From Pyropia yezoensis (lineage: Eukaryota; Rhodophyta; Bangiophyceae; Bangiales; Bangiaceae): a stretch of DNA of 64,000 bases. The notes under the pieces are model-generated. The model was given only the letters and a program-made list of their open reading frames with translations. It made no database searches and had not been told where the DNA came from. Position 1 is the first letter of the stretch. Every line of letters starts with the position of its first letter. The stretch covers positions 31,940,685 through 32,004,684 of the forward strand of contig CM020619.1 in the NCBI GenBank assembly GCA_009829735.1. Direction: 5' to 3'. Below are positions 43,500 through 54,626 of the stretch, one piece after another. A program made the position numbers and the translations under genes.

Positions 43500-44700
43500 A
43501 CTTTGTTTTTTTTTTCCGGCAAGGCCCACGTCTGCATACGCTGGGAGGGCGCGGTGGGGGAAAAACTGCGACGCAGCCACCGACAGGACGGCGCCATTCG
43601 CAATGAGCGAGCCGGTGAGCGCCAGCCCATTTTCCAGAGTGGCCAGTGCGCAGACGGCAGGGACGGCCGCCGCGCGTGCAGCCGCAGCGGCAGCGACAGC
43701 AGCAGCCTCGTCAGCGTCACCACAGCGGTCCGCGTCGCCGTCGGGGATGGGCGCGTAGGCGTGTCGCTCCTCACTGCGCGTGTCACCCTGGTCGGCAGGC
43801 CCCGCGGGGCGGCCATTTTCGGCCGCCCCCCCCCGTCCCAAGTCCCCTCCCTCTACTCCCTCCTGCGCAGCCAGAATCTCCGCCGCCACATCAGCCAGCG
43901 CCTCCTCCCTGTGGCCCAATACCAAGCCCGAGTGGAGAAAGGCGTTGTGTGGCATCACGACGGCTCCAAGCAGGCTGACAGCCAGAAAGGCGCTGCCACT
44001 TATCCCACCAACCCCCCCCACCACCCCGTCCGCGGCGGGCAGCGTCGGGACAAACGTGCCCCAGGCGGCGGCCGCCCAGTCCGTCCCGGCCACGGCCGCA
44101 TCACCAACGACGCACACCAGGATGAGCGCCAACAGGCCCTCCATCACCCACTCCACCGCGCGCAGGCCATAGCGCTGGAGATAGAGAATAGCCGCCGTGT
44201 CCACCGCCGATACAAGCATGCCCCCCACAAGCGGGAGGCCCGTCAGCATGCGGAGAGCCACCGCCGTGCCGACCACCTCGGCCACGTCAAAGGCCAGGAT
44301 GGAGCCTTGAGCAGCCACAAACAGCGTCGCTCGCAAGGCGGGGGGTTACTCTTCGCCGGCGAGCGCCACCAGGTGGCGTCCCGCCACAATGCCCCCGCGC
44401 ACGGCGAGAGTTTGCACAACAAAGCCCGCGGCGGTGGTAGACAGGAGAACCCAGAGCAGGGCCCCCCCCCGCCGCCTCCGCCGCCGCTGCCGCCGCCGCC
44501 GACGCCGCTGCCGCCGCGGCCGTCGGGGGTAGGCCGCCCGCGCGGCCGGCCGGATGCCCCACGACACGAGCGCGCGCGGGGCAGAGACCAAATCCGCGAC
44601 CGACGCGGCCTCGATGAGGTTGAGGTGCGCGCCGCTGCCGCGGGTGGGCGCGCCGGGGCGGCGCGTCCCCTCTGGCGGCCCCGGCGGCGGCGACGCCCAC
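43500..44700 (-). pseudogene. NRAMP-family metal transporter, probable pseudogene fragment
   Basis: Read on the minus strand the translation follows the NRAMP fold from TM2 to TM7: GGALLWVLLSTTAAGFVVQ, then ILAFDVAEVVGTAVALRML, LPLVGGMLVSAVDTAAILYL, a further two helices, the TM6 metal-binding motif VVMPHNAFLHSGLV (canonical MPHN), and a TM7-like ENGLALTGSLIANGAVLSVA. NRAMP proteins carry Mn2+ or Fe2+ with protons. Several features suggest decay. An in-frame TAA at 44346-44348 falls between two matching segments where the family has a coding residue. The TM1 DPGN motif is absent in all frames. The frame also seems to change at a 9-C tract (44462-44470), and nothing matching TM8 onward follows TM7. 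An assembly error could explain the stop and the frame change but not the missing ends. The 5' boundary is approximate. Confidence 0.7.
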
Positions 44701-45214
44701 GAACAGCGCAGTGGACCGCACAAACGACCCCGCCGGCGGCGTACAGACGACCGTGGCCAGCTGCTAAAGCCACTTGGTGGGGCCGCCGGCCGGCTCGCCC
44801 CCCGCGGCGGCGGCGCCCAGCGGCTACTTTGCGTGGAACCGCTCGACCCCGCCGAGCGCACGCCGGATGGCAATAGTCGCGGTAAGGTCCCACGGCCGGC
44901 CCAGGCGGGACGGGTCGGCCAGCACCGCGCGGCCCAGCGTCAGCAGCGCCTCCTCCCCAGCAGCACCGGCCGCACCGCGCCGGTGGTGTCGGTCACCAGC
45001 GGCCGCTGTGGGGCCCGGGTGGGCACCCGCGCCGGGCTCACCAGGTCCTCCGCGGCCACCACCCACCCCTGTCTGTCCAGCGCGTGGCCGGCGGTACCGC
45101 GGCTGGCAACGAGCACGTCAAAGTGGCCGGTGAAGCGCTGCAAAGAGCTGCCGCTGCGCCCGTGGGGGTGACGGTCCATTCGAGCTCCGCACCACCGCGG
45201 AGGGGGGGGGGGGG
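44701..45214 (-). other. Unassigned minus-strand coding-like segment
   Basis: Minus-strand frames here give moderately ordered peptides, for example LVASRGTAGHALDRQGWVVA (about 45120-45060) and LLTLGRAVLADPSRLGRPWD (about 44950-44890), which read less like random GC-rich sequence than their surroundings. They lie in different frames and no start or domain is recognisable. They could be the decayed remainder of a gene next to the NRAMP-like pseudogene. Confidence 0.25.
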
Positions 45215-45507
45215 CACGCGTAGAGCCCACGCGTAGGGCCCACGCGTAGGGCCCACGCGTAGGGCCCACGCGTAGGGCCCACGCGTAGGGCCCACGCGTA
45301 GGGCCCACGCGTAGGGCCTACGCGTAGGGCCTACGCGCAGGGCCTACGCGTAGGGCCTACGCGCAGGGCCTACGCGTAGGGCCTACTCGTAGGGCCTACT
45401 CGTAGGGCCTACACGTAGGGCCTACGCGTAGGGTAGGGCCTACTAAATTTAGTAGGGCCTACTAAATTTAGTAGGGCCTACGCGCAGGGTAGGCCCTTCG
45501 CGTAAGG
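45215..45507. repeat. Palindromic 13-bp satellite
   Basis: About 20 tandem copies of a 13-base unit, ACGCGTAGGGCCC grading into ACGCGTAGGGCCT. Neighbouring units together form perfect palindromes such as GGCCCTACGCGTAGGGCC or its near variants. Toward the right end the ACGCGT core is replaced by ACTAAATTTAGT, which is also a perfect palindrome, while the GTAGGGCCTAC frame is kept. The array lies between the NRAMP-like pseudogene and a GC-rich spacer. Confidence 0.9.
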
Positions 45508-46901
45508 CAATGACTGGGGCCCCCGCCCCCCCAAAAGAGGGTACCGTTTATTCTGGCAGGGACGGCGCCCAACTCTTTCGGGTCGCAGTGCGTTTGTCCC
45601 CCCCACCTACCTGCCTCTGGCCACCGGCGGGGTGGGCACGAACCTGTTGCTGGCCTCTGTGCTGGGCCAGCGACCGCGAGTCAACCCCAACGTGAACCGC
45701 TGTGTGGCCCATGGGCGCCGAGCCGCTGCAACGGCGGCTTCTGGCCGTCGCCGACGCCACCGCCGCCACCACCGCGGCGGCCATCCAAGCCCCTGTCACC
45801 GCCGCTGCCACCGCCGTCGCGCCGCTGCCGCGGCCACCCCGTGCCGACGCCAGCGCCCGCGGCGTCGGCCACTCCCTGCTGCGGCATGCAGCGCCGCCGC
45901 GGTACGCCGCGGCGGCTGCGGCTGCTCCGCCGCGGCGTGCAGCGTCGACGTGCGGGGCGGGCGGCGGCCGCGGCCGTGAGGGATGACGCGGGGGGGCGGC
46001 GGCGGCGCCACAAAGAGGGACGCCACCGCCTCGACGGCGGCCGTCTCGTTGTGAGCCAGCAGCTGCTGCGCCGTGCCCCACCGGGGGAGGGGGGCGGGGG
46101 AGGGGCGACGCCCACACGCCTGACCCGGGGGGCGGTGACTTGCCGTGGCGGTGGCGGCGACCGCGGCGTTGATGGCGCCTGCGGGTGTCGCGGCGACGGC
46201 GGCGGTGGTGGTGGTGGCGCAGGCACCAGCCGCGCAGCGGGCGCCGCCCGCGGGGTGCCGGCCACTCACCGCGGGCCGACACGGGGGGCGCCCCCCGTGG
46301 ACAGGCGGTGGTGGTACGACCCGCAGCGGCACAGCCGTTGACACAGCTGTGCTGTACGGCTACAGCCGCGCTGCCGCCGCCGTCACCACCCCCACCAGCG
46401 GAACCACCACCACGGGCTATTCTCATCACCGCCGCTGGTCCCCTCCCCCCCCTCCCCCCCCCCCATCGTCGCGGTCCCCTCCCGCGCCGCCGTGACACCA
46501 CCGCCGCCGCCGTCGCCCCCGCCGCTGCCACGGATTGCCACCCTCCTTCACGCGCTGGTGCCATGTCGTCTGCCTGTCTTCACGCGTCCGGCACGGGCGC
46601 CGCTACGGCTGCTGCACGGCGCGGCTGCGTGGACGACACGGCCGACGCGCCTCGCCACGCGACGGTCGACAGAGAGCCGCGCGTGCCGCGGGGGCCCCCC
46701 GGCGTGTCCGACCGCCTGTGCCTGCGCCGACCGCCCGCACGTGCCGCCGACAGGGCCCGTGGGACAGACCGCGGCATGCAGCCCGTTACCGCCGCCGTGT
46801 GCAAAGCCGGCCGCGGAGGAGCCGCGGGGGCAGCAACAGGGGGGGGGTGGGGGGGGGATGTGCCGCTGTCCGCCGACGGCGGCGGCCAGGGAAGCGCGTG
46901 C

Positions 46902-46937
<36 letters not shown>

Positions 46938-48473
46938 ACCGGCAGCGGCGGATGAATGGGGCCGGGGACAACGGCGGGCGCGGCGGGGCAGCCACCGCGG
47001 CCGTGGCGGCCCGCCGGCGCGCCGGCGGGGCGGGCGCACCAGCCGCCGACGCGGGCGCGCACCAGCAGGTGCGGCACGTCGAAAGGGGGGGGGGGTTAGG
47101 GAACCGTCGGGTGGCCCCGCTGACGGCTCCCCACGGACGGCGCGGGCGCGGCGGGCGCGGCGGCCCGCCCGCGGCGACGGCCGCCGGTGGTGGCACTGGG
47201 CAGCGGCGGCCGCCGCGGGGGGCGGGGGGGTGGCCGGCAGCGGGCGGCCGCGGCGTCGGCGGCGGCGGCGGCCCGTCGGGGGCAGCCCCGCACGGCTGCC
47301 GACGGGCGGCCGGCGACGGGCGGCGCGACGGCACGACCGGCTTGGGTGGGGGCGCCCCCCCCCCACCCCCCCGCCGCGGCGACCCCCGCGGCCTTGCGTC
47401 AAGCCACAGCCGCACAGGCACCGCCACCGGCACCGATGCCGCCGCCGCCGCCCGCCCCTCGAATCGACGCACAGGCACCCCACCCATCCCCCCCCCCGTC
47501 CCCTCCCGCTCTCCCGCCACAGCCGCCACCCCCGGCGCAAGTGGCCGCACCCCCTGCCGCCCCCCGCCGCTGCCGCAGGCACCGCAACGAGCCCAATCCC
47601 CCCCACACCCGAAAACTGCCGGCACAGCCCCCCTCCCCCCCCCCCCACTCTCTCTAACAAGCCGCCGCCCAGCCATACCCCCCGCTGCTACCGCCACCGG
47701 CCAATGAGGGGTGCCCCCTCCCGCCGGCCAAGTCCATCGCGGCGGCCGCCACGGTCGTGCCCCCCCCCGCCCCCCACCACACCACCGCCGCCGCCGCCGC
47801 GAGCACCCCCCTTCCCCTCCAGTTGTGCTGCCCCTCGCCGCCATCGACAGGCGCCGCAACTTGTCGCCGTCGTTGCCAACGTCGCCGTCGTCTGCGTCGG
47901 CGTCGGCGCTTCCCCACCCACAAAAAAAACTGCCGCCGCCGCCGCCGCGGGCGGCCCGTCTGCACGCCCGCTCAAACGCCACCGCCGCCGCCACCGCTCC
48001 CCAGCCCTTCACAGCCACCGCCACCGGCGCCACTCCCCTAATCCACCCAAAGAGCCGCAACCGCCATCCCTCCCCTAGGGAGCCGTGGCAGTGGCGGCGG
48101 TGGCGGCGGCGGCTGCGGCGGCGGCGGCGTCGGCAGCAGCCGTGGCGGCGTCGGTGGCGGCGGCAGCGCGCCGCTGCTGCTGCCGTCGCCGTCCACGCGG
48201 CGGGCGTGGGGGGTGGACTCGGGGCACCGCCTCGTCGCCGCGTCGGCGGCGACGCCCCAGCCGCCGCCCTGCGGCGGGGGGTGCTGGGTCGGCTACGCTG
48301 CCCGCGACGCGACAGCGCCGCCGCCGGCGTGGGCTCGACCAGCCCCGTGGGCGCTGCCGCTGCCGCCGCGTCGACGCGGCTTGCCCGCCTGTCGGCCGCC
48401 GCTGGCGCGGGCGGGCGGCGCCGACGTCGCAGGAGTCGATTCGATGCAGGCAACGGATCATCCTATGATTCGT
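45508..48473. other. Extreme-GC region with no recognisable gene
   Basis: Nearly 3 kb of GCC/GCG-repeat-rich and C-run-rich DNA. Long frames are open on both strands at once (for example 46492-48078 plus and 48453-46786 minus), which is what stop-poor sequence gives by chance. All translations are Arg/Pro/Gly/Ala low complexity. A minus-strand stretch near 48080-47990 (LRLFGWIRGVAPVAVAVKGW) is the only piece with a protein-like hydrophobic pattern. I would not annotate a gene here without transcript data. Confidence 0.4.
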
Positions 48474-48494
48474 TGCCATCATGACATGATGGCA
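48474..48494. repeat. 21-bp perfect palindrome
   Basis: TGCCATCATG and CATGATGGCA are perfect 10-bp arms around a single A. The core CATCATG-N-CATGATG recurs at 51006-51020 on the other side of the acyltransferase-like gene. Confidence 0.6.
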
Positions 48495-49182
48495 GTATTA
48501 ATAACCCGTGCGAGTGAGACTAAAGTATTAGTGGCCCCAGATGCTGGGTGAGACGGATCATCCCCAGACAGGATGGCTCCCGCCATCCTCGCGGGCCGAT
48601 GGGTGCCGCGCCAGCGGTGCTGACGCGGACCGCTTTGCTCGCGCCTCCGGGTGGACGTCAAGGACGGTGCCGACCCGCGAGTCGGCCCGCCGCGCCGTTC
48701 AAGGCGACCCGCGGGCGGCGGCGCGGGTGTGCGGCGCGTGTCCCCCACGGGTGACTCGGCCCCGCGACCGTCAGGCCCCCCCCGGCGGCCACGCGGTGGC
48801 GGCGACCCGTCTGCGTGCGGCGGATGGTGCCCGACAGCCTGGCGGCGGCTGATGGCGCCCGCCCGTCGCGGCGGCACGCCGGCCGCGGCGGCGGCGGCTG
48901 CGTGTCCACCGCAGCACATGTCGGCTGCGTATGGGGCGACGCTGGCCGCCCTTCCGTCACGGATGGCGCCTGTAGAGGGCGGGGGCATAAAAGCATGCGC
49001 GGTGAAGGAGGTCAACGGGCGGTGGTGGGGGTGTCGCCCCAATCCCCACGCGGCCCTTTCGCCGTCGACTCGGTGCTTTGTCGTGAGCACTCAACCCCCC
49101 TCGCCCCCCTCCCCACCTTTGCCTTCTCTTCTTCTCCTCGAGCCGACGCGGCCGTCTACCCCCTCTTCCCCCTGTGACCAGC
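48495..49182. promoter_or_regulatory. Upstream region of the acyltransferase-like gene
   Basis: No gene is supported. The first 60 bp are AT-rich relative to the surroundings. A GGCATAAAAGCATGC segment near 48985 could be a TATA element about 195 bp before the ATG. The last 90 bp before the ATG are C/T-rich, like the leaders of the LHC and GARS genes. Confidence 0.35.
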
Positions 49183-50717
49183 ATGAAGGCCCGCGCCAGC
49201 GTCGCCGGCGGCGAGGCGGCGCTCGTCGTGCGCCGCCACATGGGCGCCACCGAGCGCATGATGTACTACGCGGAGCAGTCGTTTGGCGGCGCCTTCCGCA
49301 TCGCCGCGGTGTTGACGCTCTGCTCGTCTACCCCCCTCTCCGCCCCGTCTCTGTCCGCCGCCATTGCCGCCGTCGCCGCCCGCCACGACGCCCTCCGCAC
49401 GGTCGTCGTGCGCGAGGACGCCTTTGCGGTCGCCCCGCAGGGCGCGGTGCCCGTCGTGGGCGTCAAGGTGGCGGCGGGGGACATGGGGAAGGAGAACGGC
49501 GTGACGGCTGCCGCTTTTGCGGACGCGCACGCGGTGCTGGCTGCCGGCACGGGCGGTGCGGGTGCCGCACCGCATGGGAAGGCTGCCGCCGCCACCGCCA
49601 CCCCGACGCCTGCCCACCTGCCGTGGCACGCGGGCGTGTACCTGCCCGCGCCCGGGCGGGAGCACGACCCCGCCGACGCGGCGGCGGTGGTCTACTACCT
49701 CCCCCACTACCTCGCCGACGGCACGTCGATAGACATCCTCGCCGCAGCCACCGTCGACGCGCTCGCCGCGGCGGTGGGCCCAGCGGCCAAGGCCAACACG
49801 GCGACGGTGCCGCTGGCGCCCCCCTTGGGCGAGGTGTACCCGCCGCCGGGGGGCGCCGGCATCGCTGGCATGGCCCGCGGCGTCGCGGCCTTCCTCGCCG
49901 CCGAGACGGCCGCCCCCCTCACCCGCCGCCACCGACGGGCGCTCGCCCCCCCGCCGGCGGGGCCGCCCGCCACCGCCGCCACCCGCACCGCGTCGGCGGT
50001 GGATGCCGTCATTGAGCCGGCGGCGGTGGGGCGGTTTGCGGCCGCCGCGCGGGCGGCGGGCACGACGGTCGGCGCCGGGCTCGTCGCTGCGTTTGCGGCC
50101 GCCCTGGACGGCGCGGGGGTGGTCGCCCGGGGGGGGGGGGGTCGACCATTGTCGTGGACGTGCCAATCAATGGGCGGGTGGGGGCGCCAGAGGGGGCGGG
50201 GCTGTCCCGGGACACGGTCGGCTGCTACATTGGCGCCGGCGCCGTCGACGTGCCGCTGCCGGCGGGCGCCGCCGCCGCCCCGGACCAGTGGGCGCTCGCG
50301 TCTGCCGTCCACGCGACCGTGCACGCGCCAGGCTACCGCGCGTCCGAGGTGTCCGCCTTTGGCGTGTTTACCGCGGTCCTGGGGTCCGCCCCTGGGCGCG
50401 CCATGCTCCGCGCCGCCGCCCGCTCGCCGGCGCAGCAGGGCCGCATCATCCCGCCGGCGGTGTCCAACGTGGGACGCTGTGGGCTGACCGACGAGGCCAA
50501 CGGTCGGGCGGCGGCGTCCGCGGCCGCACCGCCGACGGTGGGCGCCATCCGGCTGATGGACTGGGAGGCGGTGCTGGGCGCGCCGCTCGTGCTCTACGCG
50601 TGCACCGTTGGCGGCCGCATGGCGCTGGTGCTGACGAGTACGGAGCCGCTCGTGTCGACGGCCACCGCGGCGGCGGTGCTGGCGGCCGTGGTCAAGACGA
50701 TCGAGGCGGCGGCGTGA
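49183..50717 (+). CDS. Condensation-domain/alcohol-acyltransferase-like protein (frame changes at a poly-G tract)
   Basis: The gene starts at the ATG at 49183 (MKARASVAGGEAALVVRRHM). The first part contains LGATERMMYY-like and ALRTVVV segments and a H175-x3-D179-G motif in LPHYLADGTS, which is the active-site HxxxDG of the CoA-dependent acyltransferase superfamily (condensation, PapA and alcohol acetyltransferase types). The second part, from about 50143 to the TGA at 50715, gives STIVVDVPINGRVG, VGCYIGAGAVDVP and ISNVGRCG-like (VSNVGRCGLTD) segments typical of the C-terminal half of the same fold. The two parts are in different frames and meet exactly at a run of 13 G (50129-50141); 11 or 14 G would join them. 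Without an adjacent PKS or NRPS gene, a free-standing acyltransferase acting on an alcohol or polyketide is most likely. The substrate is unknown. Confidence 0.75.
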
Positions 50718-51020
50718 CGGGCGAGGACAGGGGGAAGGGTGGGGCAGGGGGGGCAGCCGCGAACGGCGGGGCGGCTGCCAAGGTCGGGCGACGGTTGGGG
50801 TGCCAACGGCCTGGCAGGGGGGGGGGGGCGGCGCTGGCAGGGGCGGTGGGCGTTGTCGAGCCACCGGACGGTGTCGGCGCGCACGGCCTGGTACCAGATG
50901 AACGGGCTGTGGCGAGCGTGCGAGGGGGGGAGAAGGCGCCGACCAGCCCGCGAAGGCGCCGAGATAGGCGTGGGGGGGGGGGGTGGTCCAGTCTGGAGCA
51001 GCTGACATCATGTCATGATG
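50718..51020. other. GC-rich 3' flank ending in the CATCATG palindrome
   Basis: The 3' flank of the acyltransferase-like gene is G-rich. It ends at CATCATGTCATGATG (51006-51020), a 7-bp-arm palindrome sharing its core with 48474-48494. GC content falls sharply immediately after it. No gene is seen. Confidence 0.4.
51006..51020. repeat. 15-bp palindrome, core shared with 48474-48494
   Basis: CATCATG and CATGATG arms around a single T. It sits exactly at the left edge of the low-GC island. Confidence 0.55.
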
Positions 51021-54000
51021 CCGCCGGCGAAGTGTGAAATCTCGTACGCTTCGATCTATGAAAAAACATGGCATAGATAAAATATATACCTTCAGTATGA
51101 GAAGCGCCAAAACTCAGGTGCTTAATTACAAAACTTCTCTGTGCTAATGTACCACAATTAAAGTACGTGGTCTAAAGACATTGTACCTGTTTATGATATT
51201 TTAACAACGGTCAAGTGCCTCATAAAAAAAGAAACTATTTTGTAAAAACTCTTCATAATTAATAGATATCGCGATCCTGTTCCGTTTGAAACTCGGAGAA
51301 GATTCGTTCGCTTGCTTGAATTTTCTGTGAAAGCAGCACCGTACGCATGCAGCGTGATGTGCTCGTATTTCTTTTATTCGCTTTCGATTGATCTCGAGGA
51401 TCATGCTGGGGTCATGCGAGCAGCAAGCAATCGCCAGCGTACAAATGGATTGGCAAAGCCCCAATGCGTTTTGCTGAGAACGAACTCCTCACAGCTTTTA
51501 CGTCTCATAACATCTAAGGTCGCTTCATTTGAGAAAAGTCTTACGATCGACACCGACGCTGGATACCGACTGTGCGATTTATTCAATAAGTGCGAGAAGC
51601 GTCCGTTCTGTTGATGTTTCAATCGAAATCGTTCCGTTGAGGAAGTCGAGGGAGGGCGCCCCGTAGTCTTCGCAGATTGCGTTAACAAAGGATGTAAATA
51701 GTTATTGCTGCTTGCTGAATTCTGTCCTGAGGGCCCGAAACCGAGACATAGACTCAAATTTTGAACTTTACGGGCACTGCATTGGCTGGACAGCGCTATC
51801 TGTTGCTCGATAACCCAATGATGTGGTCGTATGCCGGGCCACAAAGAGCCACAACTGTTTCTCACGACTTCTGCTCAGAAGCTTGAGGTTTTTCATGGTC
51901 AGGAATACCTGGCAGGGACATCTTGGCAGAACCACTTGTTTCCCCGGAGATGAGAAGAAAAGCAGAGGCGATTCCAGCCTGTGTGGGCGCATCGGCCTGG
52001 GAGTTGGTCCCAGCGGCGCATCTGATTGGCTGAGAGCCCGCCTGAGAGAGTCAGTCTCGGTCCACCAGGACGGAGTTCAAAAGTCAGCATTATCGCAGTT
52101 CCTCAAATTTCGTCTCATGGAGACAAGAGCAACAGCGTGACAACGAGGCTATGAGCCAACCGCGTGCTGGGGGCTTTCTTTTTGATCAGGCGATGGTTGA
52201 CTGCAGTCGCGGCGGATCTGGTACCGAACGCTGGTTGGTCAGATAGCTGTTGTTTTCTCTCACGTTCTCGGTGGATTTCCCTCCATCTCGGCCCGATCCA
52301 CTAAACAACACTAAGTGTCTATCTGAGTTAATAAGGCACGTGGCCGAGGTCCATCTTCACTGGCGCGCGTTTTCGAAACCACTGACGCCACTGAAGAAAG
52401 CACAGCGGCAGTAGAGAGATCAGCTCACGGACTGTCCGTTGGCGTCAAGATATTTCTCATCAGGGTCATCCTCGACCGCGCCATGGCTGAAGCCAAAAGT
52501 ATTGGGTCCGGTTTTTGAGGGCTTGTCAGACTTCTCTGTGCCCTCACGGAGGCAGGGAGAGAGCCGTCAGCGACTTCTGGACGCAAGAAGGTCGCATTCT
52601 GCATGCTATACAAGTGGGGTGGAACAAAACGGATCAAAGAGAGCGTGCACGCGTTCATACCTACGATGTCGAAAAGTGAAGCGTCGGCCAGTGGCCACTT
52701 TGAACACTGTAGTGGGCGCATCTTTCGAGCTCTCTTCGCTCTCGCACGGGGGCTTCCGGAGTCTTTTCTTATTTTTCTCATGTCTGCAGCACAAGTGGGA
52801 AAACGATGGACCGGCTTCCAGCGAGGAGCCGCATGCGTACGCCCGGGGAAAAAATATATCTCGTGTTCCTGATTATTGAGATAGACCTTGAGGAGAGGTC
52901 GCAGTTGGTTCCTGCTGTGCCTGTTCGCTCTTCGATATGGGCAGAAAATCTCGAGAAAGTCTCATATCGCACTGTTTCCACACTAACGCTGAACACTCAT
53001 TGGCCAGTGGTGCACCATTTGAGGCATGCCATTGACCTGTTGTGGGCCAGTTGTTGTTTTTGTCGCCATGAGACAAAATTCGGGGTGCTGCCAGACAATA
53101 GATGCTTCCGTAAATGACCGGTATTAGCGACCTGCTCAGCGAGATATCTTGATCAGATGGTTGGCTGAGACCGCAGAGCACATCGTTTGACTCGTCTCGT
53201 CCTCTCCAGCCCTGGGTTTTTTTTTTTCCTTTCCAGGAGTTCTTTCGGTTCCAGGGACCATTGTCCGTTTGATGGGGGTCTTCTAGTAGGGCCAGTCCAC
53301 TTTTGAGGCAGTTGCGCAAAGTGACAAATTTGCACGCAGAGTGACATTTGATCTCGCCACCCTTCCCCCCCCCCCCGTCGAGTTCTACGACCCCTGTCGA
53401 CCATGAAGAAGTGCACCCTGCGGGACGTGGGTCACACCGCTGTGCTCCTCAGACCTTGCGCTTTGTGCCCATGTGTTTTTTTCTGGAAACAGATTGATCA
53501 TTGGCCACGTATGGCCATCATCCATACAGAAGCAGAAGTACGCTCATGTCCGTCGCCCGCCCCATGATCTCCGCACCACCAGGCACCGAAGAGCAACACC
53601 ACGCACCACGATACCTCCCTCTACCTATCCTGCTTCTGTTCGTCAAAAAAAAACCGGTGGGTATCGATTGTATGTTGCCCTGTGGAGCACTTCTTCACGA
53701 CGAAGCAACTAAAAACTGTAGTTTTTGAGCCCCCCCCCTCATCGCCAAGAGAAGGACAGCAACCGGGCAGTAGCATGGCCCAAACTAAACCTCTGTGTCC
53801 CTGCGAGCTTGCAGGTACACAAAAACTGCTTTGCCGGTATCCCGATGTGCTCCCAGGGGCGGGGTTTTGCACACGCTGGGACCCCCCTGCCGCAGCGTGT
53901 GCCTATGAAAAAAAGTGGATCCTCACAGAACAGACCACCCCCCGCGAGCTCAGGACCCTCCGCGGAGTCCGTATGAGCAGCCGGTGCCAAAAAGTTCAGT

Positions 54001-54280
54001 CAAACGACGCCCAGGACTGGGTGGGGATATGTGGATAGGAGACCTCATGTTCCTGTGCTCTCTCTTGTGCTTCAATGGGTAGGCACGGGCCTTGGGGCAC
54101 GATGAAAGACATGACCTGTGCACTGTTGCGCATCCTAGCGTGTTGGGACTCTGTAGATGCCTTTCCATCCATCAGAGAGAGGCTTGAACAGCTAAAATGC
54201 ACCCCGTACAGGCAGTACTCTTCATAGTGTGCTTCCTGCTTCACTCACTGACTCTGGCTGGGAGCTGGCACTGAGCAGGG
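51021..54280. other. Low-GC island, 3.2 kb, no recognisable gene
   Basis: Composition drops from the strongly GC-rich background to roughly balanced, with AT-rich stretches at 51055-51260. Both edges are abrupt. Short frames are present on both strands (up to about 150 codons) with ordinary amino-acid composition but no recognised domain. I find no LTR, TIR or poly(A) tail. It may be an insertion of foreign or element-derived DNA, a gene-poor isochore or a noncoding RNA locus. Confidence 0.45.
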
Positions 54281-54591
54281 GGATGGAAGAGAATCTACAG
54301 AGTCCCTACGATCCAGGATGCGGGTTGCCCCCCCCTCCCCCCTTCATTCCCCACCCCCGGCCAGCGTCGCGATGGTGGCCGCCGCTGCGGCCGCCGCCGC
54401 CGCCGCCGCCGCCGCACGCTGTCCCTGACCCTGGGCGGTCGTTGCGACGGTCGCCTATTTTTGCTCCGCAGCCCTCTGCCCAAGCGCGCTTTGTGCGTGC
54501 CACGGGCGCAGGCAATGGCGGCAACGAGACGGAGGCCGTGAGGGCGGGGGTTGGCCCGCGGCGCGCGCGCGCCAGCCCCCCTCCCGTCGCC

Positions 54592-54626
<35 letters not shown>

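Noticed and set aside
45215-45507. Telomere-like repeat (units contain TAGGG)
   Set aside because: Units are 13 bp and palindromic, unlike strand-asymmetric telomere repeats, and the array is internal.
45548-48453. Several very long frames on both strands
   Set aside because: Simultaneously open in opposite orientations with GCC-repeat translations; no supporting motif.
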